Positions 1 to 5,736 of a stretch of DNA of 7,576 nt are shown here, piece by piece (positions within the stretch are counted from its first letter, which is position 1; every line of letters begins with the position of its first letter). A program made the translations under genes and the position numbers. Under the pieces are notes generated by a model. The model did not search any database, had not been told where the DNA came from, and saw only the letters and a program-made list of their open reading frames with translations. Origin of the DNA: an uncultured Prevotella sp. (GTDB lineage Bacteria; Bacteroidota; Bacteroidia; Bacteroidales; Bacteroidaceae); the NCBI GenBank assembly GCA_945614335.1, contig CALZAP010000055.1:1-7576 (forward strand), read 5' to 3'.

Positions 1-176
1 ACTTTGGTACGGAGGCAGAGCGGAGGCAGAGTGGAGGCAGAGCCTACCTGAAGCCAATCCGCACCCCTTCAAACCTTGTATTCAAAATGCGTATTTATAT
101 GCAAAAAGATGCGGGCGGATTACAGATAGGAGAAATGGGGTTAAAAGACTGTGGGTAGTTAATTATACTTAAATAG
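1..176. other. Gene-free left edge
   Basis: No gene can be supported here. Two plus-strand frames stay open from the left edge, to about 158 and to about 172. Neither resembles a protein I recognise, and the open stretch is explained by a G/A-rich tandem repeat (11-43) that lacks stop codons. The tail of an upstream gene cannot be excluded, but the composition suggests intergenic DNA. The only structured elements seen are that repeat and, at the right end, the era promoter. Confidence 0.5.
11..43. repeat. 11-bp tandem repeat, three copies
   Basis: Three consecutive copies of GGAGGCAGAGY lie at 11-21, 22-32 and 33-43. They differ only in the last base (C, T, C). The unit shares the GGAG core with the purine-rich arrays after era and lptB, so it may belong to the same class of intergenic low-complexity repeat. 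No function is evident. Confidence 0.85.
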
Positions 177-208
177 TTTGGTGTTCCATAAAATAATGTG
201 TAATTTTG
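177..208 (+). promoter_or_regulatory. era promoter (-33/-7, Bacteroidota type)
   Basis: TTTG at 177-180 and TAATTTTG at 201-208 are separated by 20 bases. This matches the Bacteroidota primary sigma factor consensus TTTG-N19-21-TAnnTTTG. Transcription would start at about 213-215, leaving a leader of under 20 nt before the ATG at 232. The promoter also rules out the upstream in-frame TTG at 178 as a start, because that codon lies inside the -33 element. Confidence 0.75.
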
Positions 209-231
209 CGCAATTAATTATTATTCGTAAC

Positions 232-1113
232 ATGCACAAGGCAGGATTTGTAAATATCGTGGGTAATCCCAACGTGGGAAAATCGACACTGATGAACCAA
301 TTGGTGGGCGAGCGTATCAGCATCGCCACATTCAAGGCTCAGACTACTCGACACAGGATTATGGGTATAGTAAACCGGGACGACATGCAGATAGTGTTTT
401 CCGACACTCCCGGCGTGCTGAAGCCAAACTATAAACTTCAGGAGTCGATGCTCGCTTTCTCTGAGTCGGCATTGACAGATGCTGACATTCTCCTCTATGT
501 CACTGACGTTGTGGAGAATCCGGAGAAGAACATCGATTTTCTTGAAAAGGTGGGACGCATGAATGTGCCAGTACTGTTGTTGATAAACAAGATAGACGAG
601 AGCGACCAGAAAACCCTTGGTGACATTGTGGAGAAATGGCACGTGTTGCTGCCAAAGGCTGAGATACTGCCCATCTCTGCAAAAAACAAGTTCGGCATAG
701 ACATGCTTCTGAAACGCATCTACGATCTTTTGCCGGAATGCCCTCCCTATTTTGACAAAGACCAGCTTACCGACAAGCCTGCGCGGTTCTTTGTGAGTGA
801 GATTATCCGCGAGAAAATTCTCCTCTATTACGACAAGGAGATACCATACTCGGTAGAGGTGCGGGTAGACAGATTCAAGGAGGAGCAGAAACTGATAAGG
901 ATAAATGCCGTGATTTACGTGGAACGAGAGTCGCAAAAGGGCATTATCATTGGACATCAGGGATTTGCACTGAAAAAAGTGTCTACGGAAAGTCGTAAGG
1001 CCTTGGAAAAATTCTTTGGGAAACCAATATTCCTCGAGATATTCGTAAAGGTGGACAAAGACTGGCGCAGCTCGGAGAAAGAGCTCAACAGCTTTGGATA
1101 TAATCCGGAGTAG
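232..1113 (+). CDS. era: GTPase Era, 30S ribosome assembly factor
   Basis: Era is a GTPase with a KH domain that binds the 3' end of 16S rRNA and acts late in 30S subunit maturation, in the cytoplasm and at the membrane. From ATG 232 the protein has 293 residues, the usual Era length. The G-domain motifs are in order: G1 GNPNVGKST (11-19), the G2 threonine region TTRH (38-41), G3 DTPG (58-61), G4 NKID (119-122) and G5 SAK (149-151). A type-II KH domain follows, with the GHQG loop at 241-244. The frame is open upstream to a TTG at 178, but that codon overlaps the promoter, and residue 1 of the family begins with MHKAGFVNIVG, which is seen from 232. The stop TAG at 1111-1113 runs directly into a purine-rich repeat. 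The next gene, der, is another ribosome-assembly GTPase, 178 bases downstream. Confidence 0.98.
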   Translation: MHKAGFVNIVGNPNVGKSTLMNQLVGERISIATFKAQTTRHRIMGIVNRDDMQIVFSDTPGVLKPNYKLQESMLAFSESALTDADILLYVTDVVENPEKNIDFLEKVGRMNVPVLLLINKIDESDQKTLGDIVEKWHVLLPKAEILPISAKNKFGIDMLLKRIYDLLPECPPYFDKDQLTDKPARFFVSEIIREKILLYYDKEIPYSVEVRVDRFKEEQKLIRINAVIYVERESQKGIIIGHQGFALKKVSTESRKALEKFFGKPIFLEIFVKVDKDWRSSEKELNSFGYNPE

Positions 1114-1168
1114 AGAGGAGGGAAGAGGGAGGAGAGAGGAGAGAGGAGAGAGGAGAGAGGAGTGAGAA
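1113..1168. repeat. Purine-rich heptamer array downstream of era
   Basis: This is a pure G/A tract starting at the last base of the era stop codon. It contains four perfect tandem copies of GAGAGGA at 1134-1161, followed by GTGAGAA at 1162-1168; the part before 1134 is degenerate. The unit differs by one base from the GTGAGGA unit of the array after lptB (5513-5575), so the two are related. No coding potential or recombinase-type structure is visible. Confidence 0.85.
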
Positions 1169-1220
1169 ATGTACGAGCCGAGATTTCATCAGAAAGGAAG
1201 CGGAGAGAGTATTGTCTTTA

Positions 1221-1252
1221 ACTCCTTTGGACTCCTTGAACTCCTTAAACTC
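1221..1252. repeat. ACTCCTT short repeat upstream of der
   Basis: ACTCCTT occurs at 1221-1227, 1231-1237 and 1240-1246, and a partial ACTC occurs at 1249-1252, giving periods of 10, 9 and 9 bases. The strand polarity is opposite to that of the GGAG-rich array at 1113-1168. In an era-der readthrough RNA the two tracts could therefore pair partially (AGGAG with CTCCT). Confidence 0.7.
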
Positions 1253-1265
1253 TGATATACATTTT
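1236..1265 (+). promoter_or_regulatory. Possible weak der promoter
   Basis: TACATTTT at 1258-1265 matches TAnnTTTG in all but the last base. A TTG at 1236-1238 lies 19 bases upstream, in the right place for a -33 element. It would give a leader of about 20 nt before the der ATG. The match is imperfect and sits in A/T-rich DNA, so der could equally be read from the era promoter. Confidence 0.35.
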
Positions 1266-1291
1266 AACGTAGAATAGAAAAAAAGAAATAT

Positions 1292-2605
1292 ATGGCAAAT
1301 TTAGTAGCTATTGTAGGACGCCCGAACGTGGGCAAGTCTACATTGTTTAATAGACTGACGAAAACGAGAAAGGCGATAGTCAGCGACGAGGCTGGCACCA
1401 CACGCGACCGCCAGTACGGCAAATGCGAGTGGAACGGAAGGGAGTTTTCCGTTGTGGATACCGGTGGATGGGTGGTAAACTCTGACGACATTTTTGAAGA
1501 AGAAATCAGGAAACAAGTGATTATAGCAACGGAGGAAGCCGACCTGGTGCTCTTCCTCGTGGACGTAATGAACGGTTTGACAGACTGGGACGAAGATGTG
1601 GCACAAATATTGAGGCGCACGAAACTTCCAGTTATACTCGTGGCAAACAAAACCGACAACAACGTCCAGCAGTACTATGCAGCCGAGTTCTATAAGCTGG
1701 GCTTGGGCGACCCGTTCTGCATCAGTGCCGCAACAGGCAGCGGCACCGGCGACCTGCTCGACGAGGTGCTGAGCAGACTAAAGAAAGACACTGGCGAGTT
1801 GCTTGAGGAAGGCATACCTCGCTTTGCCGTCGTAGGACGACCGAATGCCGGCAAGAGCAGCATCATCAATGCTTTCATTGGCGAGGACCGTAATATCGTG
1901 ACCGAGATAGCCGGTACTACACGAGACAGCATATATACTCGCTATGATAAGTTTGGCTTCGACTTCTATCTCGTCGACACTGCGGGAATCCGCCGAAAGA
2001 ACAAGGTGACTGAAGACCTTGAGTTCTACTCCGTGATGCGTTCCATACGCTCCATTGAGAACAGCGACGTGTGTATACTCATGCTCGACGCCACACGTGG
2101 TATCGAGTCTCAGGACATGAACATATTCCAGCTCATACAGAAGAACAACAAGAGCCTTGTAGTGGTGGTGAACAAGTGGGACTTGGTGGAAGACAAGACT
2201 CAGAAGGTGATTGACACATTTGAGACAGCCATCCGCCAACGCATGGCGCCATTTACGGACTTCCCTATCATCTTTGCTTCCGCTCTCACCAAACAGCGCA
2301 TCTTCAAGGTGCTGGAAACGGCAAAAGACGTATATCTGCACCGCACGGCAAAGATTGGTACGACGAAGCTCAACGAGACTATGCTACCGCTCATCGAGGC
2401 CTATCCGCCACCATCGATAAAGGGTAAGTACATAAAGATAAAATACTGTTCCCAAGTGCCTAACACACAGATACCTTCATTTGTGTTTTATGCAAATCTC
2501 CCGCAGTATATCAAAGAGCCATACAAGCGTTTCCTTGAGAATAAGATACGTGAGAACTGGAACCTTAGCGGAACACCGATAAACATATTCATCCGCCAGA
2601 AGTAA
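1292..2605 (+). CDS. der: GTPase Der (EngA), 50S ribosome assembly factor
   Basis: Der is an essential tandem-G-domain GTPase needed for 50S subunit assembly. The 437-residue length is normal for the family. The first G domain has GRPNVGKST (9-17), DTGG (56-59), NKTD (119-122) and SA (145-146). The second has GRPNAGKSS (182-190), DTAG (229-232), NKWD (294-297) and SA (330-331). The remaining part from about 350 to 437 is the KH-like domain that packs between the G domains and ends in the typical FIRQK. Both nucleotide sites look intact. The ATG at 1292 is preceded by an A-rich leader with no Shine-Dalgarno sequence, as is normal in Bacteroidota. Its position after era groups two ribosome-assembly GTPases. 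The stop at 2603-2605 lies 27 bases before the likely start of the lipoprotein gene, suggesting co-transcription. Confidence 0.98.
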   Translation: MANLVAIVGRPNVGKSTLFNRLTKTRKAIVSDEAGTTRDRQYGKCEWNGREFSVVDTGGWVVNSDDIFEEEIRKQVIIATEEADLVLFLVDVMNGLTDWDEDVAQILRRTKLPVILVANKTDNNVQQYYAAEFYKLGLGDPFCISAATGSGTGDLLDEVLSRLKKDTGELLEEGIPRFAVVGRPNAGKSSIINAFIGEDRNIVTEIAGTTRDSIYTRYDKFGFDFYLVDTAGIRRKNKVTEDLEFYSVMRSIRSIENSDVCILMLDATRGIESQDMNIFQLIQKNNKSLVVVVNKWDLVEDKTQKVIDTFETAIRQRMAPFTDFPIIFASALTKQRIFKVLETAKDVYLHRTAKIGTTKLNETMLPLIEAYPPPSIKGKYIKIKYCSQVPNTQIPSFVFYANLPQYIKEPYKRFLENKIRENWNLSGTPINIFIRQK

Positions 2606-2632
2606 TCCGGATGGAGCGTGATGACTTTTCGT

Positions 2633-3019
2633 ATGAGAAAAATATTACTTTGTGCAGCCTTTGGCCTTTTGGCCATGGGCTGCTCTGATAAGGAGCCGCG
2701 GGATATGGCGGCTGAGGCTGCCAAGGCCTATTACGACAGTCTGATGGCTGGTGGATATGGTTACTTTGTTGATGGAGTGTACCGTGCAGACTCCATTCCT
2801 TCCACTTATCGTGACCAATTGGTGGTAAACGCCAAGATGTTTGTATACGGGTTGAAGGAAGAGCATAACGGGGTGAACAACATACGTATATTGAGGTCGT
2901 CGACCGACTCGGTGAGGAATGTGACCAGCGTGTTCCTGATGTTGTGCTTCGGCGACAGTGTGAATGAGGAAATTGTTGTTCCGATGGTGGAAAAAGACGG
3001 GAAGTGGCTTATGAAGTGA
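2633..3019 (+). CDS. Small predicted lipoprotein, unknown function (possibly NTF2-like/DUF4878-like)
   Basis: I do not recognise a specific family. From ATG 2633 the product has 128 residues. It has a basic start (MRK), a hydrophobic stretch and a cleavage site ending AMGC with the lipidated cysteine at 17, which fits a signal peptidase II signal of the relaxed Bacteroidota type. After the cysteine comes SDKEP, an acidic run resembling the lipoprotein export signal that sends Bacteroidota lipoproteins to the cell surface. The mature part starts with a helix-like segment (MAAEAAKAYYDSL), then a G/Y-rich stretch, and ends with alternating beta-type segments closing on GKWLMK. That layout resembles small NTF2-like DUF4878 lipoproteins, but this is inference. 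Alternative in-frame starts are GTG 2618 and ATG 2621; 2633 gives the most typical signal peptide. The gene follows der by 27 bases and ends 2 bases from the convergent mlaF stop. Confidence 0.8.
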   Translation: MRKILLCAAFGLLAMGCSDKEPRDMAAEAAKAYYDSLMAGGYGYFVDGVYRADSIPSTYRDQLVVNAKMFVYGLKEEHNGVNNIRILRSSTDSVRNVTSVFLMLCFGDSVNEEIVVPMVEKDGKWLMK

Positions 3020-3045
3020 GCCTAACTTCCCGTAATGCTTTTTTT
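2997..3045. terminator. Bidirectional terminator overlapping two stop codons
   Basis: ACGGGAAGT (2997-3005) pairs perfectly with ACTTCCCGT (3025-3033). GGCT (3006-3009) continues the stem with AGCC (3019-3022) after a 2-base bulge (TA, 3023-3024), leaving a 9-base loop at 3010-3018. On the plus strand a run of seven T follows at 3039-3045. On the minus strand the stem is followed directly by TCTTTTT (complement of 2991-2997). It can therefore stop both the der-lipoprotein transcript and the mlaEF transcript. The lipoprotein stop (3017-3019) and the mlaF stop (3022-3024) both lie inside the hairpin. Confidence 0.8.
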
Positions 3046-3783
3046 CATCTTCTTCAGCAGGTCGCTGGCGAAGATGAAGTCGGTGAGCAGTTGGTTGGAG
3101 GATGTCATGATGTCCTTGCTCTCGCCGCGCCATTCCATATGACCTTGGTGGATGAATATAATAGACTCACCGATGCCCATGACAGAGTTCATGTCGTGGG
3201 TATTGATAATGGTGGTTATGTTGTATTCGTGTGTGATGCTGTGCAACAGTTCGTCGATGACGAGCGATGTCTTTGGGTCGAGACCGGAGTTTGGCTCGTC
3301 GCAGAAGAGGTATTTAGGGTTGAGGGCTATGGCTCTTGCAATGGCCACACGCTTCTGCATTCCTCCTGAGATTTCTCCCGGAAACTTCATCTCGGCGTCT
3401 ACAAGGTTTACTCTGTCAAGACATGTCTGAGCCCTTTTCACCCGTTCCCTGTAGTTCATGTTCGAGAACATGTCGAGCGGGAACATGACATTTTCGAGCA
3501 CTGTCATGGAGTCGAACAGGGCCGCCGACTGGAATATCATTCCCATCTCACGTCGCAGTCCTATCTTCTCGCGCTTTGACATGGTCACAAAGTCACGTCC
3601 GTCGTAAAGCACCTGTCCTGACGTAGGGTCGAGCAGGCCTACGAGGTTTTTCATCAGTACGGTCTTTCCCGAACCGCTCTGTCCGATAATGAGATTGGTC
3701 TTCCCGTTCTCAAACGTAGCCGATATGTTTTTGAGTACTTCTTTTTCCTCAAACGACTTGCAAAGGTTTTTTATTTCAATCAT
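3022..3783 (-). CDS. mlaF: MlaF-type ABC transporter ATPase (phospholipid/MCE transport)
   Basis: This is a cytoplasmic ATPase that pairs with an MlaE-family permease to drive MCE-dependent lipid movement between the inner and outer membranes. From ATG 3783 it has 253 residues. It carries Walker A GQSGSGKT (34-41), Q-loop Q85, signature ISGGMQKR (138-145), Walker B YLFCDEP (158-164) followed by NSGLDP, and switch histidine H196, all intact. The SGGMQKR variant followed by VAIARAI and the NSGLDP D-loop are typical of the MlaF/TTG2A group. An in-frame GTG at 3804 would add seven residues and overlap mlaE; ATG 3783 is preferred because family members begin with MIEI/MIEV. It starts 13 bases after the mlaE stop, so the two genes form an operon. 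No MCE-domain (MlaD) gene follows: the operon ends at the terminator shared with the convergent lipoprotein gene. Confidence 0.93.
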   Translation of the reverse strand: MIEIKNLCKSFEEKEVLKNISATFENGKTNLIIGQSGSGKTVLMKNLVGLLDPTSGQVLYDGRDFVTMSKREKIGLRREMGMIFQSAALFDSMTVLENVMFPLDMFSNMNYRERVKRAQTCLDRVNLVDAEMKFPGEISGGMQKRVAIARAIALNPKYLFCDEPNSGLDPKTSLVIDELLHSITHEYNITTIINTHDMNSVMGIGESIIFIHQGHMEWRGESKDIMTSSNQLLTDFIFASDLLKKMKKSITGS

Positions 3784-3796
3784 ACTCCATTTCTTT

Positions 3797-4546
3797 CTAA
3801 ACACTCAACAACTGCGTCAGGAAGACGTCGCTACAAAGAATAAGCACCGAGGAGCATACCACAGCGTCGGTGCTCGCCTTGCCCACATTCACCGAACCTC
3901 CTTCCACGGTGTAGCCGAAGAACGAAGGGACGCTTGAGATGATGAAGGCAAAGAATAGGCTCTTGATGATACTCATCCACACAAACCACGGGTTGAAGGC
4001 GTGCTGAAGGCCTGCCGTAAGGTCGTCGGGCGAAAGCACATGGCCTATGTATGCCGTGGCATAGGCACCGAGTATGCCTGTGGCTGAACTGAATATCACG
4101 AGGAACGGCATGATGGTGATGAGGCCGAGAATCTTCGGCAGTATCAGATAGCATGCCGAGTTCACACCCATAATGTCGAGTGCGTCAATCTGTTGTGTTA
4201 CACGCATAGTGCCAATTTCCGAGGCGATGTTCGAGCCCACCTTTCCTGCCAGTATAAGGCACATGATAGACGAGGAGAACTCGAGAAGCATAATCTCACG
4301 CGTGGTATATCCCGTCACCCAACGTGGCATCCAGGGACTCTGGATGTTGAGCTTCATCTGGATGCATATCACAGCTCCAATGAAAAACGAGATGAGGAGC
4401 ACAATGCCTATTGAGTTGACACCAAGCTGGGCCATCTCCTTCACATATTCTTTCATGAACATGCGCATACGTTCCGGACGCTGGAATGTCCTGCCCATAA
4501 GTATCAGGTAACGCCCGAGTGTGTTAAGCCATTTGTTTATCAACAT
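3797..4546 (-). CDS. mlaE: MlaE-family ABC transporter permease
   Basis: This is the inner-membrane permease subunit of an MCE-type lipid transporter, here paired with the ATPase encoded immediately downstream. The 249-residue length is typical. After an amphipathic N-terminal segment (about 1-40), hydrophobic segments lie roughly at 44-64, 84-100, 136-168, 190-210 and 226-246. The family signature is seen at 101-123: GKVGSNIASE, then IGTMRVTQQIDAL, matching the conserved ELGTMxVTEQIDAL region. The C-terminal GYTVEGGSVNVGKAST (211-226) matches the usual G-x-G-x-x-x-VG-x-x-T element before the last membrane segment. The start ATG 4544-4546 follows an A/T-rich leader. It is divergent from lptB, another outer-membrane lipid transport gene, with which it shares a 197-base promoter region. 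Confidence 0.94.
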   Translation of the reverse strand: MLINKWLNTLGRYLILMGRTFQRPERMRMFMKEYVKEMAQLGVNSIGIVLLISFFIGAVICIQMKLNIQSPWMPRWVTGYTTREIMLLEFSSSIMCLILAGKVGSNIASEIGTMRVTQQIDALDIMGVNSACYLILPKILGLITIMPFLVIFSSATGILGAYATAYIGHVLSPDDLTAGLQHAFNPWFVWMSIIKSLFFAFIISSVPSFFGYTVEGGSVNVGKASTDAVVCSSVLILCSDVFLTQLLSV

Positions 4547-4598
4547 AATATTATTTTCTTCGTTGTGGATTTATCAAGATGTGATACGTTTTCGGTTG

Positions 4599-4606
4599 CA
4601 AAGGTA
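4599..4606 (-). promoter_or_regulatory. mlaE -7 promoter element
   Basis: The plus-strand CAAAGGTA is TACCTTTG on the minus strand, a full match to the Bacteroidota -7 element. It is identical in sequence to the lptB -7 box. It would start transcription near 4592-4594, giving a leader of about 47 nt before the mlaE ATG. I see no convincing TTTG -33 element at the expected distance. Confidence 0.55.
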
Positions 4607-4692
4607 TACAAAAGATGTGAGAAACTGACACTAAAGATGCAGTTTTTTAGTTTATTTATTGAAAAAGTGCTGAAAAAATGGGAGTAAAGGGA

Positions 4693-4721
4693 TTGTAGAT
4701 GAAAAAAAAGCAGTACCTTTG
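4693..4721 (+). promoter_or_regulatory. lptB promoter
   Basis: TACCTTTG at 4714-4721 is a full match to the -7 consensus. TTG at 4693-4695 lies 18 bases upstream, slightly closer than the usual 19-21. Transcription would start at about 4726-4728, some 16 nt before ATG 4744. That excludes the in-frame ATG at 4699, which lies between the two promoter elements. Confidence 0.65.
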
Positions 4722-4743
4722 CCACAAATTTCAGATATTCGAC

Positions 4744-5523
4744 ATGGACGAGACAACAAATAACGAAACCCGCATGGTGCTGCGCACCGAAGGCTTGGTG
4801 AAGCGCTATGGCAAGCGCACGGTGGTGAATGACGTTTCGATAGACGTCAAGCAAGGAGAAATAGTCGGACTGTTAGGCCCTAACGGTGCCGGCAAGACTA
4901 CGTCGTTTTATATGACCACGGGACTTATTGTGCCCAATGCAGGTCATATCTATCTTGACGACCTCGACATCACAAAGTTTCCTGTATACAAGCGTGCCCG
5001 TGCCGGCATTGGATACCTTGCCCAGGAGGCGAGCGTGTTCAGGAAGATGAGCGTGGAGGACAATATCATGTCGGTGCTCGAGATGACTGGCAAGCCTCGT
5101 GAATACCAACGGGAAAAGCTCGAAAGCCTGATAAATGAGTTCCGACTGCAGAAGGTGCGCAAGAACAAAGGCGACCAACTCTCAGGAGGTGAGCGCCGAC
5201 GCACGGAAATAGCCCGTTGTCTTGCCATCGACCCGAAGTTCATCATGCTCGACGAGCCCTTTGCCGGCGTTGACCCTATCGCCGTGGAAGACATCCAGCA
5301 GATAGTATGGAAACTGAAGGACCGCAACATCGGTATTCTCATCACCGACCATAACGTACAGGAGACGCTCAGCATCACCGACCGTGCCTACCTTCTCTTT
5401 GAAGGAAAGATACTGTTCCAGGGCAGCCCGGAGGAACTTGCTGAAAACAAGATAGTAAGAGAGAAGTATCTCAGCAACAGCTTCGTGCTCAGAAAGAAGG
5501 AGTTTCAGAGGAGTGGGGAGTGA
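4744..5523 (+). CDS. lptB: LPS export ABC transporter ATPase LptB
   Basis: LptB is the cytoplasmic ATPase of LptB2FG, which extracts lipopolysaccharide from the inner membrane and pushes it along the Lpt bridge to the outer membrane. From ATG 4744 the protein has 259 residues. It shows Walker A GPNGAGKT (45-52), Q-loop Q94, signature LSGGE (147-151), Walker B FIMLDEP (166-172, with catalytic E171) and switch histidine H203. The stretches SFYMTTGLI and [13 protein letters not shown], together with [10 protein letters not shown], are hallmarks of LptB rather than of amino-acid importers. ATG 4774, giving [13 protein letters not shown], is an alternative start close to where many homologues begin. 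The upstream in-frame ATG 4699 is excluded by the promoter. The last residues, RSGE, and the stop are encoded by a GTGAGGA-type repeat, so the extreme C-terminus is probably not conserved. LptF/LptG are not in this window. Confidence 0.95.
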   Translation: MDETTNNETRMVLRTEGLVKRYGKRTVVNDVSIDVKQGEIVGLLGPNGAGKTTSFYMTTGLIVPNAGHIYLDDLDITKFPVYKRARAGIGYLAQEASVFRKMSVEDNIMSVLEMTGKPREYQREKLESLINEFRLQKVRKNKGDQLSGGERRRTEIARCLAIDPKFIMLDEPFAGVDPIAVEDIQQIVWKLKDRNIGILITDHNVQETLSITDRAYLLFEGKILFQGSPEELAENKIVREKYLSNSFVLRKKEFQRSGE

Positions 5524-5575
5524 GGAGTGAGGAGTGGGGAGTGAGGAGTGAGGAGAGAGGAGTGAGGAGTGAGAT
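5513..5575. repeat. Heptamer tandem array GTGAGGA spanning the lptB stop
   Basis: Nine consecutive 7-base units run from 5513: GTGGGGA, GTGAGGA twice, GTGGGGA, GTGAGGA twice, GAGAGGA, GTGAGGA and GTGAGAT. The lptB stop TGA (5521-5523) lies inside the second unit. The unit is one base from the GAGAGGA of the array after era, and one GAGAGGA copy occurs within this array. The strand bias is extreme, with only G, A and T present. Confidence 0.9.
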
Positions 5576-5616
5576 ATGATTTGGAGGGTAGAGGAGAGAG
5601 ATATGATTTGGAGGGT
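5564..5616. repeat. Two near-perfect 26-bp direct repeats
   Basis: The segment at 5564-5589 is repeated at 5591-5616 with a single mismatch (T5570 versus A5597). Each copy is GAGGAG-W followed by a perfect 19-base part, GAGATATGATTTGGAGGGT (5571-5589 and 5598-5616). The period is 27 bases. It extends the purine-rich block after lptB and overlaps the end of the heptamer array. Confidence 0.9.
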
Positions 5617-5662
5617 GGAAGGGAGAAAAATATCGGATAAAGAGTTAAAAATAGAAAAAATG

Positions 5663-5693
5663 TTGGCTATTACACCTTTTATATGTAACTTTG
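5663..5693 (+). promoter_or_regulatory. tig promoter
   Basis: TTG at 5663-5665 and TAACTTTG at 5686-5693 are separated by 20 bases, a good Bacteroidota -33/-7 pair. Transcription would start near 5698. The remaining leader of about 38 nt, up to ATG 5737, is A-rich and unstructured with no Shine-Dalgarno sequence, as expected for a strongly translated Bacteroidota gene. Confidence 0.75.
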
Positions 5694-5736
5694 CAGCCCA
5701 AAATGTGATTACAAACAAAATAATAGATAATAACAA

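Noticed and set aside
178..231. N-terminal extension of Era from TTG 178
   Set aside because: The TTG lies inside the -33 promoter element, and the added 18 residues are not family-like. ATG 232 gives the canonical start.
214..957. Minus-strand open frame of 247 codons across era
   Set aside because: It is fully antisense to a clearly conserved era gene, has no recognisable domain, and is rich in His/Val/Leu as expected from the complement of GTPase codons. It is a shadow frame.
2645..3133. Minus-strand open frame of 162 codons opposite the lipoprotein gene
   Set aside because: It runs through the shared terminator, has a His/Gln-rich composition typical of antisense frames, and has no recognisable domain. 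The lipoprotein on the other strand has a signal peptide and a sensible C-terminus.
3004..3369. Plus-strand open frame of 121 codons over mlaF
   Set aside because: It is antisense to a gene with all ABC ATPase motifs intact, and it starts inside the terminator hairpin. It is a shadow frame.
4699..4743. N-terminal extension of LptB from ATG 4699
   Set aside because: The ATG lies upstream of the -7 box, so it would not be in the main transcript. The extra residues are encoded by promoter sequence.
5513..5616. Possible CRISPR array
   Set aside because: The units are 7 bp tandem copies without spacers, and the longer direct repeats occur only twice with almost no spacer. No cas genes are present.
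5182..5736. Minus-strand open frame of 184 codons with SSLPTPHSS repeats
   Set aside because: The repetitive peptide is just the translation of the heptamer DNA repeat, and the rest is antisense to lptB.
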